DNA from: Acetomicrobium sp. UBA5826
Lineage (GTDB): Bacteria > Synergistota > Synergistia > Synergistales > Acetomicrobiaceae
Assembly (NCBI RefSeq): GCF_002433005.1
Contig: NZ_DJHF01000021.1
Location: 238-64,237 of the forward strand
Direction: 5' to 3'
DNA: 64,000 nucleotides
Shown: positions 24,129-32,175 of the stretch, one piece after another
How positions within the stretch are numbered: the first letter of the stretch is position 1
How the letters are laid out: each line of letters begins with the position of its first letter
The notes under the pieces: model-generated
Databases searched by the model: none
What the model was told of the DNA's origin: nothing
Seen by the model: the letters and a program-made list of their open reading frames with translations, nothing else
Program-made: the position numbers and the translations under genes

Positions 24129-25007
24129 CTACCAACTTCTCGATAAAGGTCTAGTAAGACAAGTCGGGCCTCCTGTGCCGCAAAGGGAAATATTGTCTCC
24201 GGGATATTCATAAACTTCAGCGCCATAGCGCCTCAACTCAGATGAAACGGTTGCATTTCCTTCAAGAAGAACACATATTCGTGGAGCTAACGTTAAAACG
24301 TTACATCCGAGGGTCTTATACTCCTCCTCCGGAACTTCAATAAGCGAATAGCCCCGTTCAAGCAAGTACTGACGCAATCGCACCGGCATCAGTGGCGAAT
24401 ATACGACAGCCAAATCCTTGTCTATAAGGCTGACTATCGACATTAGATGGAGGCATTCCTCTGGGCCTCTGTCGTGCGGCAAATCAAAGATCATGTGGTT
24501 TTCAACAAAATTCGTAAGCGAGATAAATTGCCAGATGCCCTCGTCATTAGTACGATATCCCTTTCCCAGGGCTACTGTATTCTCGTCCAGCCACAGCACG
24601 TCGCCACCTTCCATCTTTCCCTGTTCAGCTATCGCACCATAAATCGGAATGTTAAGGTTTTCTAAATAAGCCTGTATAGCCGCGGGCTCTTTTCTACGCA
24701 AGGCTTTGCTCATGTTCATTAGGATCGCACCATTCTTGGTAATCTGCACTGGGTCGTGAGTATAAATAGAATCCAATTCCGTTTCTTCGTATGAGGGAAG
24801 GTAAAAGATGTCGTCAACAAACCGTCTCAGCATTGACTCAAAGTATCCATATTCCTCCAACGCCTTGTCAAAGCTGGGACAGCCAAGATAACCGAAACGT
24901 TTCCACTCTGCATTGAGATGCTCCTGCGAAAGAAAAGCAACGCGAGGATGTTTTAGGAGCACCGATCGAAGCGGTGCGATCATAGATTGACAACCAAATG
25001 ACACCAT
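24129..25007 (-). CDS. Guanidino-modifying hydrolase (DDAH/arginine-deiminase superfamily), copy 1
   Basis: A 292-residue pentein-fold enzyme. The catalytic set is visible: IYTHDP (substrate aspartate), GKMEGGDVLWL (glutamate/aspartate), ECLHLMSIVSLID (histidine) and the C-terminal nucleophile GGPTCLTRPL. Relatives include dimethylarginine dimethylaminohydrolase and arginine deiminase or dihydrolase. It is a paralogue of the gene at 25028, with the same length, 20 bp between them and the same strand. The substrate is unknown; an arginine-like or guanidino compound is expected. Confidence 0.85.
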   Translation of the reverse strand: MVSFGCQSMIAPLRSVLLKHPRVAFLSQEHLNAEWKRFGYLGCPSFDKALEEYGYFESMLRRFVDDIFYLPSYEETELDSIYTHDPVQITKNGAILMNMSKALRRKEPAAIQAYLENLNIPIYGAIAEQGKMEGGDVLWLDENTVALGKGYRTNDEGIWQFISLTNFVENHMIFDLPHDRGPEECLHLMSIVSLIDKDLAVVYSPLMPVRLRQYLLERGYSLIEVPEEEYKTLGCNVLTLAPRICVLLEGNATVSSELRRYGAEVYEYPGDNISLCGTGGPTCLTRPLSRSW

Positions 25008-25027
25008 GACGATCTATCTCCTTTTAA

Positions 25028-25906
25028 TTAATACTGCCTGAGCAAAGGGCGTGTGAGGCAAGTAGGTCCGCCGCCGCCTTTCCAGCATATCTCCGTGCCA
25101 GGAAATTCCAAAACTTCTAGGCCCGCCTTTCTCATTCGATCCCTCGTGATGGGGTTGCCCTTGATCATGAGAACTAATCCCGGCTCTAATGCAAGGACAT
25201 TACAGGCCATGGTGTCATATTCTTCATCGGGAACTTCGATCAAGGTAAAACCCCGACGGATCAGTTCCTTGCGGAAAGTAACGGGCATTTGTTTCGAATA
25301 GACAACGGCCTTCCTGTGATCTACGGGGCTTATGAAGGACATTAAATGGAGACATTCCGCCGGCCCATTCCAATGGGGAATCGGATAATCTAAAACGGTA
25401 AATTTTCCTTGGGCAAACTGTTTAAGCTGCAAGATCCCTTCGGAATTTGTCCTATAACTGATCCCTACAGCAAGGGTTTCCGGGTCAAGCCAGGCCATGT
25501 CGCCACCTTCCATTGTGCCCTCTCCTTGAATCCATCCAAGAATCGGAAGGCCAATTTCATCGAAAAATCTGCCTGCGGCAGCTGCTTCACCGGAACGCTG
25601 CGGTTTTCCCATGTTGAAAAGAATGGCTCCCTCATCGGTAATCATGCAGCTATCCCTTGTGTATATGGAATCGGGGCCGGTAGCGTCGTCGACAGGAAGA
25701 GTAAATACCTCTTTGACATGGCTTTTGATTATCTCAAAAAAACAAGCGTATTCTTCAATAGCTCTGGAGAAGTCAATAGGCCCCGTATATCCAAGGTCTT
25801 TCCAATTGGCATCCAGCGTTACCTGATCGCGGTATGCCTCTTGGGGCTTTTTTACAAGTACCTTTTCAAGCTTTCCAACTTCAGACTGTGCCCCCCATGA
25901 TCTCAC
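25028..25906 (-). CDS. Guanidino-modifying hydrolase (DDAH/arginine-deiminase superfamily), copy 2
   Basis: A 292-residue paralogue of the next gene downstream, with IYTRDSCMI, GEGTMEGGDMAWLD, ECLHLMSFISPVDH and the same nucleophile motif GGPTCLTRPLL. The start is GTG at 25906 (VRSWGAQSEVGKLEKVLVK) with AGGAGG 7 nt upstream; the codons from 25996 read through the intergenic region and are rejected. In copy 1 the substrate-facing pair is HDP, here RDS, so the two may prefer different substrates or form a two-step or heteromeric enzyme. Divergent from the Lrp gene. Confidence 0.85.
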   Translation of the reverse strand: MRSWGAQSEVGKLEKVLVKKPQEAYRDQVTLDANWKDLGYTGPIDFSRAIEEYACFFEIIKSHVKEVFTLPVDDATGPDSIYTRDSCMITDEGAILFNMGKPQRSGEAAAAGRFFDEIGLPILGWIQGEGTMEGGDMAWLDPETLAVGISYRTNSEGILQLKQFAQGKFTVLDYPIPHWNGPAECLHLMSFISPVDHRKAVVYSKQMPVTFRKELIRRGFTLIEVPDEEYDTMACNVLALEPGLVLMIKGNPITRDRMRKAGLEVLEFPGTEICWKGGGGPTCLTRPLLRQY

Positions 25907-26071
25907 AAAAATTCCTCCTTTTTTAGTGATAGCATTATTGTTTATAATCACATATACATGATAAATTGGATCTGTGCCATGACATATGTAACACAATGCT
26001 AAAAAATATGTTATATTTATGTAGAAGCATCAACAGAATATAAATATATGTTAATATATCGGAGGAAAAAT

Positions 26072-26548
26072 ATGACAAACGTTAAGAAAAAAGTAATCAT
26101 TGACGAAATTGACAAGAAAATATTGGATGAATTGCAACAGAACGGAAGAGTTTCTTTTAGAGAATTGGCCAAAAGAGTAGGGCTCTCAGCGCCATCTGTG
26201 ATAGAGAGGGTAAGAAAGCTGGAGGATGCAGGGATAATAATGGGATACGGCGCCTTTGTTGATCATAAAAAAGTCGGCTATCCGATAAAAGCGCTTGCAT
26301 ATATGTATACCAGTTTTAATAACCCGGATTTACGTATTTTAGGAGAGATAAGCGCAATACCAGAAGTATTACGTTATTGGAGCATAACCGGTGAAAACGA
26401 TTATTGCATCGAGATTATTGCCAGGTCTATCGAGGATCTTGGTCGCATTTTGACTGATCTCGCAAAACTTGGCAAGCTCTCAACCTGCGTAGCCCTTAGC
26501 TGGGAAGATAAAAGAATCATTCCAATAAATGTCAATGACTTAGACTAG
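26072..26548 (+). CDS. Lrp/AsnC-family transcriptional regulator
   Basis: A 158-residue protein with an N-terminal HTH (IDEIDKKILDELQQNGRVSF, ELAKRVGLSAPSVIERVRKLE) and a C-terminal RAM/AsnC effector domain (TGENDYCIEIIARSIEDLGR). The start at 26072 is fixed by GGAGG 6 nt before. It is divergent from the hydrolase-symporter operon across 165 bp, the classic position for a local amino-acid-responsive regulator of that operon. Confidence 0.92.
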   Translation: MTNVKKKVIIDEIDKKILDELQQNGRVSFRELAKRVGLSAPSVIERVRKLEDAGIIMGYGAFVDHKKVGYPIKALAYMYTSFNNPDLRILGEISAIPEVLRYWSITGENDYCIEIIARSIEDLGRILTDLAKLGKLSTCVALSWEDKRIIPINVNDLD

Positions 26549-26741
26549 GGTTAACGTGAAAACAACACCATATGCAAGGCCTGCCGCAAGGTGTATTTAT
26601 CTGCTACTGTTTTGTTGTGAGCTGTCCCAACCCGAAGGGATACAAAATTTCATCTACCTGCAATAAATTTATAGAATCAAGGAAATGTCATCAAGTTTGC
26701 GTGTCTTGCCCTGCTGTCCATTTATTGTCAATGTACTATGG

Positions 26742-26770
26742 TTGACATATGACGATGGAACGCTTTACAT
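26742..26770 (+). promoter_or_regulatory. Candidate promoter of the amidase gene
   Basis: TTGACA (26742-26747), a 17-nt spacer and TTACAT (26765-26770). A 6-bp inverted repeat, TGTCAA and TTGACA separated by 10 bp, overlaps the -35 box and could be a regulator site. The -10 match is only fair. Confidence 0.4.
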
Positions 26771-26823
26771 CCATCATATAATCAGATACCATGAAATTAC
26801 AAAATTTAAGGAGGTAGGGAATT

Positions 26824-27498
26824 ATGCAAGAAGTTCAGTTTGACCCCAAGGTATTGGAGGCAGCTTTTGAGGAAGCCAGGAGGATTTACAAAGAAAGAGG
26901 TTTCCAACGCAGGATGGGATTTGGAAAGAAATTGGCGATCATTAATGTAGACTTGGCGAACGCATGGACAAGGCCGGGACATCCTTTCTCCTGCGATGCC
27001 GATTCTGCGGTAGAGGCAACAGCCAGATTGCTTGATGCAGCTCGCGCTTGCAAACAGAAAATACTGATTTGGTTCTCCTGTACAGCCTTTAATGAAAACG
27101 GGCTGGAGGACAACGGTCGATGGGAGGAAAAAATACCTTTAAGCACATTACATATTGGAAGCGAGTGGGCAGAGATCGATTCTCGCCTGAAAGTGCAGCC
27201 CAATGAAACGGTATTCTATAAAAAGATGGCAAGTTGTTTTGCCGGGACGCCGCTAAACTACCAGCTCAGATCGCGCGACATAGATACAGTAATAGTGACC
27301 GGTGCCACTGCCTGCGCATGCGTAAGGCACACCGTCATGGATGCCGTTGCACTCGGCTATAAGGTAATCGTCCCCGCCGAAACTATAGCCGACCGCATCC
27401 CGGGGGCGATTCAGTGGAACCTTTTCGATATGGACGCTAAATTTGCTGACGTTATGCCGGTAGACGAGGTCATAGCCTATATAAACAACCTGAAATAA
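26824..27498 (+). CDS. Isochorismatase-like cysteine hydrolase, probable N-carbamoylsarcosine amidase type
   Basis: A 224-residue cysteine hydrolase. The triad is visible as aspartate in AIINVDLANAWTRPG, lysine in VFYKKMASCFAGT and the nucleophile in TGATACACVRHTVMDA. The AWT-P segment and the ending IQWNLFDMDAKFADVMPVDE closely follow N-carbamoylsarcosine amidohydrolase rather than nicotinamidase. That enzyme makes sarcosine, CO2 and ammonia. The hydantoinase gene follows 125 bp downstream, which supports a hydantoin or creatinine-type pathway; other ureido substrates are possible. AAGGAGGT precedes the ATG. Confidence 0.78.
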   Translation: MQEVQFDPKVLEAAFEEARRIYKERGFQRRMGFGKKLAIINVDLANAWTRPGHPFSCDADSAVEATARLLDAARACKQKILIWFSCTAFNENGLEDNGRWEEKIPLSTLHIGSEWAEIDSRLKVQPNETVFYKKMASCFAGTPLNYQLRSRDIDTVIVTGATACACVRHTVMDAVALGYKVIVPAETIADRIPGAIQWNLFDMDAKFADVMPVDEVIAYINNLK

Positions 27499-27551
27499 GG
27501 ATATCTTCAGCATGTCAACTCTATGGGTGCTCAAGTGATTAGCTGATTTTT

Positions 27552-27587
27552 AGAGAACCCATCGAGGTATTCGAACGCTGGTTCTCT
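27552..27587 (+). other. Structured leader hairpin before the hydantoinase gene
   Basis: AGAGAACC pairs with GGTTCTCT, and inside it TCGA pairs with TCGA around a GGTAT loop. A GC-rich stretch and TTTTTT (27601-27606) follow before the ribosome site. It could be an intercistronic terminator/attenuator or a processing structure. I could not match it to a known riboswitch. Confidence 0.4.
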
Positions 27588-27623
27588 GGCAGGACCGGCG
27601 TTTTTTAAAAGAGGGGGAGAAAG

Positions 27624-29024
27624 ATGAGCTTACTAATTAAAAATGGCACAATTGTCACGGCGTCAAATGAGTTTGTCGGTGACGTTTACGTAAAAGGAGA
27701 GAAGATCGAGGCTATCGGGATTGACCTTAACATGCAGGCTGACAATGTCATTGACGCCACGGGGAAGTACGTTTTCCCGGGAGGGGTCGACGAACATGTG
27801 CACTACGGCTCCTTTGGTGCGCTGCTTTTTGAGACCTCCCATGCGGCGGGTGTGGGTGGTACCACGACCATCGTAGATTTTGCGCCTCAGGATCAAGGGG
27901 TGCCACTTTTGGAGGCAATTAGCATGCAGGCCTCTAAGGCGGAGAACGTCGCTTCCGTAGATTACGCCTTTCATGGCATCATAATGGACCCGAAGGACAG
28001 CGTATTTGACGAAATAGAACATCTTCCGGAAGTTGGCGTTTCGTCCCTCAAGTTGTTCATGGCCTACAAGGGGACCAGCTTCTACAGCGATGACGAATCC
28101 ATTCTCAAGGCGATGATGAAGGCAAAAGACGTCGGTGTCACGATGATGGTACACGCAGAAAACGCTGACATCATCAACGTCTTGCAGAAATATTATCTCG
28201 ATCAGGGAAAGACCGATCCCGTGTATCATTATTATTCCAGGCCACCCATCGCCGAGGAAGAAGCGACGAACCGGGCAATTGCCCTGGCAAAGGTGGCCGA
28301 CTGCCCGCTTTTCGTCGTCCACGTAAGCGTGAAGGGAGCTATGGAATCGATTAGAAGTGCCTACGAAGGCGGGTTCCCGGTTTACGGTGAGACTTGCACT
28401 CACTACCTTACGCTAACGACGGATTACCTCGCAAAGCCCAACTTTGAGGGCGCAAAGTACGTTTGCTCGCCCCCGTTGCGACCCCAGGAACATTTGGATG
28501 CGCTTTGGGAGGCCGTTCAAAAGGGCTGGCTGGTTTCGGTTGGGTCAGATCATTGTGCATTGGTCGGAGGGTATGAAATAACCAAGAAGAAGGGCTTGGG
28601 CAACTTTGCAAAGATACCTAATGGGTGTCCGGGTGTCCAGGATCGCATGGTTATGCTCTGGACTTACGGGGTATGCGAGGGGAAGATCACAAGACAGAGG
28701 TTTGTCGATCTATTTGCGACAACTCCAGCCAAGGTAGTGGGACTTTATCCTCAAAAGGGGCAGATAGCAGTTGGTTCCGACGCCGACATCGTAATATTTG
28801 ATCCCAACTTCAAGGGGACCATTACCAACGCCGAAAGCTATCATGGGATTGATTACAGTCCCTTTGAAGGCTTCCCGATCAAAGGCAGGCCGGAGCAGGT
28901 ATTCTTGCGCGGAAAGTTGATCGCTAAAGAGGGAAAATTTGTCGCCGAAAAGGGTAAAGGACGAAGACTGACCTGCAAACCTTACGCTTTATGCTATACC
29001 TACTATCATAAAGATGATAAGTAG
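27624..29024 (+). CDS. Hydantoinase/dihydropyrimidinase
   Basis: A 466-residue cyclic-amidohydrolase. Metal ligands are in the expected order: VDEHVHYG (HxH), the lysine to be carboxylated in SSLKLFMAYKG, MMVHAENAD, FVVHVSVKG and the late aspartate in VGSDHC. The family opens hydantoins and dihydropyrimidines to N-carbamoyl amino acids. Followed by N-carbamoylsarcosine-amidase-type chemistry it would convert N-methylhydantoin to sarcosine, or other hydantoins to amino acids. GGGGGAG precedes the ATG; a strong terminator follows. Confidence 0.9.
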   Translation: MSLLIKNGTIVTASNEFVGDVYVKGEKIEAIGIDLNMQADNVIDATGKYVFPGGVDEHVHYGSFGALLFETSHAAGVGGTTTIVDFAPQDQGVPLLEAISMQASKAENVASVDYAFHGIIMDPKDSVFDEIEHLPEVGVSSLKLFMAYKGTSFYSDDESILKAMMKAKDVGVTMMVHAENADIINVLQKYYLDQGKTDPVYHYYSRPPIAEEEATNRAIALAKVADCPLFVVHVSVKGAMESIRSAYEGGFPVYGETCTHYLTLTTDYLAKPNFEGAKYVCSPPLRPQEHLDALWEAVQKGWLVSVGSDHCALVGGYEITKKKGLGNFAKIPNGCPGVQDRMVMLWTYGVCEGKITRQRFVDLFATTPAKVVGLYPQKGQIAVGSDADIVIFDPNFKGTITNAESYHGIDYSPFEGFPIKGRPEQVFLRGKLIAKEGKFVAEKGKGRRLTCKPYALCYTYYHKDDK

Positions 29025-29054
29025 AAGATATAGATGCATATCGATGGCCGTAAA

Positions 29055-29090
29055 AAATTTTAGGGAGCCTTTAAAGGCCCCCTAAAATTT
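29055..29090 (+). terminator. Bidirectional terminator
   Basis: AAATTTTAGGG pairs with CCCTAAAATTT and, inside it, GCCTTT with AAAGGC, an almost continuous long stem. It separates the convergent hydantoinase and HTH genes and overlaps the last codon of the latter. Confidence 0.85.
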
Positions 29091-30624
29091 ATGCGTGCAG
29101 GTTTTCAGGGATGATAGGGCTATCGTTAGGTGATTTTTCGAGGTCCTCCGCCCATTTCAGCAAAAAAGCCTCGACGTCCTCCTTCTTTTTATATGCAAAG
29201 GGATTTTTTCTCCACATCTTTTCTAATACAGTTGAGGTCGCGTTCACTATCGTGTTTTCATCGCAGAAACGCATGCCCTCTTCGTCCATTTGGACCAGCC
29301 AGTTATTCTTCTTGCACCATAGGTTCATATTCGTGTCGATTATGTTGTTTTCCTTCAAGGTCAAGCCAATTTTTAAATTTGGAAATTTTCTCATCCTCTC
29401 GACGTCGCAGCGAATTCCTCGGGCTATCTGCTTCCTGCTGACTATTACATCCCGGCCTGCAAGCAGCGAAAGGCTGCAGCTTATGAAGGGTCCGACGAAC
29501 ATCTTTCTATACATCTCATCCAATTGAAATAGTACTTTAATCTCGGTTTCGCCATCACACCGAGAAAGGTAATCATTCATGAGGGCCGTGAGCAGTTTAT
29601 TTGCCTTCATGCAGTACCTTATTTTTTCGTCGATGACGTTATTTTCAAGGAGAACTCCTTTTATAATTTCTGGATCTGTAAACGCAAAAGCAGGTGCAGG
29701 AAGATAAACGTATATGGTTTCGTTTCTTCCCGGTTGAGGGCGTACAACGCCGAAGAGTTTCAAAGTATCCTTAGGTTCGATGTCGACGAACATGTTCTTG
29801 CAGCTTTTCAACACCATCTCTACCACGTTTTTATGTTGCATGATGGAATGGGGATCTGTGAACACCATGGTGCTCGATTGCTGTGGATCCATCGACATGC
29901 CCATGACAGAGGCGGCATGTTCTAGGATGAAGAAGGAAAACCAGTACACGTTCTCATCGTAAAATTCGTGGTAAAACCACTGCGCATTTCGGTGAAAGAT
30001 GAGGGGGGAACAAAGCTCAAAGAAGCGCAGGACTTCGTCCTTATGAAGCATGAAGTGAATGATGAACTTAGCCTTGAACCCGCGCCTCAGCAGGTTAAGC
30101 ATTCTCTCCTTCCATCGTTCGGTGTATTCTTCATCCTCCAGCAGCCAGCGGTACTGTTCACAGTCTATGTATATGATGTTTCCTGGATCGCTTTGGACTT
30201 CTGCCATGTCAAGGAGGTTGGATATTGCCTGCCGCCGTCCCTCTCCTTTTTCATATAGGAAGGCTTTCACTTCGCGAACTGCTTTGTTTCCTATGAAGTC
30301 GTTGGAGGGGGTTGAGAAATTTTCATCGGCGATCATGTTTTGCAAGAAATATCGAAATTTCCCGGTGTCCTCGAAATCCTCCAGGGGGTACTGCTTCTTT
30401 AATGGGTCTTTTAGAATGTATCCTCCCTGACGGTCGTTTTCTTCGATCAAAAATTCAACGATCTCATCGAAAAAAATGGATTTTTTCGATATCCGGCGAT
30501 CGCCGCTTTTCCATTTACTCACTAAGCTGGGATCCACGTGAAGGCGCTTTGCAATGGTGATCGTCGGAATGCCCAACTGTTCCAAGAGAAACCCGAAACC
30601 GGACAGCTTTCTTCTTTCCGTCAT
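29089..30624 (-). CDS. HTH-domain protein of unknown function (511 aa)
   Basis: The N-terminal 60 residues form an XRE-like helix-turn-helix (GIPTITIAKRLHVDPSLVSKW, then KSGDRRISKK). The remaining 450 residues contain no motif I recognise. They are mixed alpha/beta with many aromatic residues and no membrane helix or signal peptide. It is monocistronic and convergent with the hydantoinase gene. The long C-terminal region may be a ligand sensor; I do not assign a function. The start is ATG at 30624, opening with MTERRKLSGFG. Confidence 0.75.
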   Translation of the reverse strand: MTERRKLSGFGFLLEQLGIPTITIAKRLHVDPSLVSKWKSGDRRISKKSIFFDEIVEFLIEENDRQGGYILKDPLKKQYPLEDFEDTGKFRYFLQNMIADENFSTPSNDFIGNKAVREVKAFLYEKGEGRRQAISNLLDMAEVQSDPGNIIYIDCEQYRWLLEDEEYTERWKERMLNLLRRGFKAKFIIHFMLHKDEVLRFFELCSPLIFHRNAQWFYHEFYDENVYWFSFFILEHAASVMGMSMDPQQSSTMVFTDPHSIMQHKNVVEMVLKSCKNMFVDIEPKDTLKLFGVVRPQPGRNETIYVYLPAPAFAFTDPEIIKGVLLENNVIDEKIRYCMKANKLLTALMNDYLSRCDGETEIKVLFQLDEMYRKMFVGPFISCSLSLLAGRDVIVSRKQIARGIRCDVERMRKFPNLKIGLTLKENNIIDTNMNLWCKKNNWLVQMDEEGMRFCDENTIVNATSTVLEKMWRKNPFAYKKKEDVEAFLLKWAEDLEKSPNDSPIIPENLHA

Positions 30625-30822
30625 ATTGGATCACCCAGTTATTATGTTGCTTAAACACGTGTGGACCATTTATGAAATGACAAATATATGAACAACATCA
30701 TAGATATTAGTACACGACCATTATAAGATAATAAATGGCATAAAGCATTATATAATAGCACACAAAATAACCTTAAAAAGGCGCCTTCAATTGTGCATAA
30801 CAACAACCAAGAATTTGCGAGG

Positions 30823-32019
30823 TCAGATACTGTATTGCCTGTCAATTGAGTATGGAGGGTCATCTGACCCCAATGATTTGAGGAAGATTGCCGTGGCAAG
30901 CTTCATGCTGTCTTTGAAGTTCCAGGGGGAAAGGCCGGTGATGGACTCTATCTTTTTGAGGCGATAAAGAAGTGTGTTTCGGTGCAGCGATAGGTTTTTA
31001 GCGGCTTCCTTCGTCTTGAATGAATAATCGCACCAGGCGCAAAAGGTCTCGATGAGCTGGTTAGAATCGGGGTGAGCTGTTAGTTTGCCGAGGACTTGCT
31101 CGACAAAGTCATTTTGTTTCTTTAAAGGGATGGACGCTAGGGCGCATTCCATGATGAAGTCGCTTGCAGAAAAGCAGTTCTCACCTTTTTGGCAAATCTT
31201 TTTGCCCAGGGTCAAGGCCTCTCTGGCCCTCCTGTAGGATTCGGCAAGCTCTCCGATGTCTTTAGCTGGTTGCCCGATGCCGATCGAGATGGCAATGCCT
31301 TCTTTGGAAAGCAAGCTCATGCATGAGCGACACAGTTCGAAGACGTAACGTTCAAATTTGTCGTCGTTAAGTTTGCGGTCGTTGACGAGGAATGCGCATG
31401 CAGAGAAGCTGTTTAAGGGGCAGAAGACGTTTTTGGGATGGTGAAAGGTCTCTTTTAAGCGGTCCAGCACACGGCGCATCGTGAATCCCACTTGTTCGCC
31501 CACGTAGGATTCAAGCTCTACGATCATCGCTATGCGGCACAGTTTAAGGTCGTAGCCAAGCTCTTCGCCCTGCAGCAAAATAAGCGTCTCGTTTCCGTAC
31601 GCAGGATTGAAGGACGCTATACTTTCGGCCAAATCGCGTAACGCCTTTTCGCGAAGCATGTTCTGCTGCATGAGGGCCTGTTGCCGTAACATTATTTCAG
31701 CCTGCTTTTGCACGAGCAACCCGAACTTTTTGACCTCACCGGGGTCGCCTGCTATGGCGATGGACCCGACAACTTCTTCGACCAGTAAGATCGGCAGCGT
31801 GAATCCAGGTTTTACGCCGGACATCTTTGATGCCTCGGCTTCGGTGGTCACGAGGGGCTTCTTTGATTTCATTACCTCAAGCGAAGGGGTGTGGCAAACT
31901 CCGATTCGAGACACATCGTCGCACCCGATTATGACCCCCCTGTCATCGGTCACCAGGACTCCGTGGCCGATGATGTCGCTTACCGTGACGGCAATATCCT
32001 GTGCCACCTGATTTAACAT
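30823..32019 (-). CDS. CdaR/PucR-family transcriptional regulator
   Basis: A 398-residue activator-type protein: N-terminal sugar-diacid-recognition domain (residues about 1-130; GHGVLVTDDRGVIIGCDDVSRIGVCH), a central GGDEF-like module and a C-terminal PucR HTH (AAKNLSLHRNTLLYRLKKIE, then SITGL). Such regulators respond to glycolate or glycerate, sugar diacids or purine catabolites. It is divergent from grdE-grdB across 156 bp, so it probably controls the reductase genes. AGAGGTGTG precedes the ATG. Confidence 0.85.
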   Translation of the reverse strand: MLNQVAQDIAVTVSDIIGHGVLVTDDRGVIIGCDDVSRIGVCHTPSLEVMKSKKPLVTTEAEASKMSGVKPGFTLPILLVEEVVGSIAIAGDPGEVKKFGLLVQKQAEIMLRQQALMQQNMLREKALRDLAESIASFNPAYGNETLILLQGEELGYDLKLCRIAMIVELESYVGEQVGFTMRRVLDRLKETFHHPKNVFCPLNSFSACAFLVNDRKLNDDKFERYVFELCRSCMSLLSKEGIAISIGIGQPAKDIGELAESYRRAREALTLGKKICQKGENCFSASDFIMECALASIPLKKQNDFVEQVLGKLTAHPDSNQLIETFCAWCDYSFKTKEAAKNLSLHRNTLLYRLKKIESITGLSPWNFKDSMKLATAIFLKSLGSDDPPYSIDRQYSI

Positions 32020-32050
32020 TTAACACACCTCTATCTCAGAGACATGGCAA

Positions 32051-32087
32051 ATGCATTATGCATCCGCCTTATATAAAAATAATTATA
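32051..32087 (-). promoter_or_regulatory. cdaR -10 box and tandem ATGCAT repeats
   Basis: A minus-strand TATAAT (32087-32082) lies 63 nt before the cdaR start, without a clear -35, which fits an activated promoter. Downstream, ATGCAT-T-ATGCAT (32051-32063) is two palindromic hexamers in tandem, a plausible operator between the divergent cdaR and grd genes. Confidence 0.35.
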
Positions 32088-32175
32088 GCATATATATTTA
32101 TGCCATCACCCAATGTTTTTTGAGCATCGCTATTTTACAATATCTTTAAGTCATTACGCGTGAGGAGGGCTTGTC

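Noticed and set aside
27535..27610. Glycine riboswitch before the hydantoinase gene
   Set aside because: CTCTGGCAGGACC vaguely recalls the aptamer 3' part, but the core GCCGAAGG and a second aptamer are absent.
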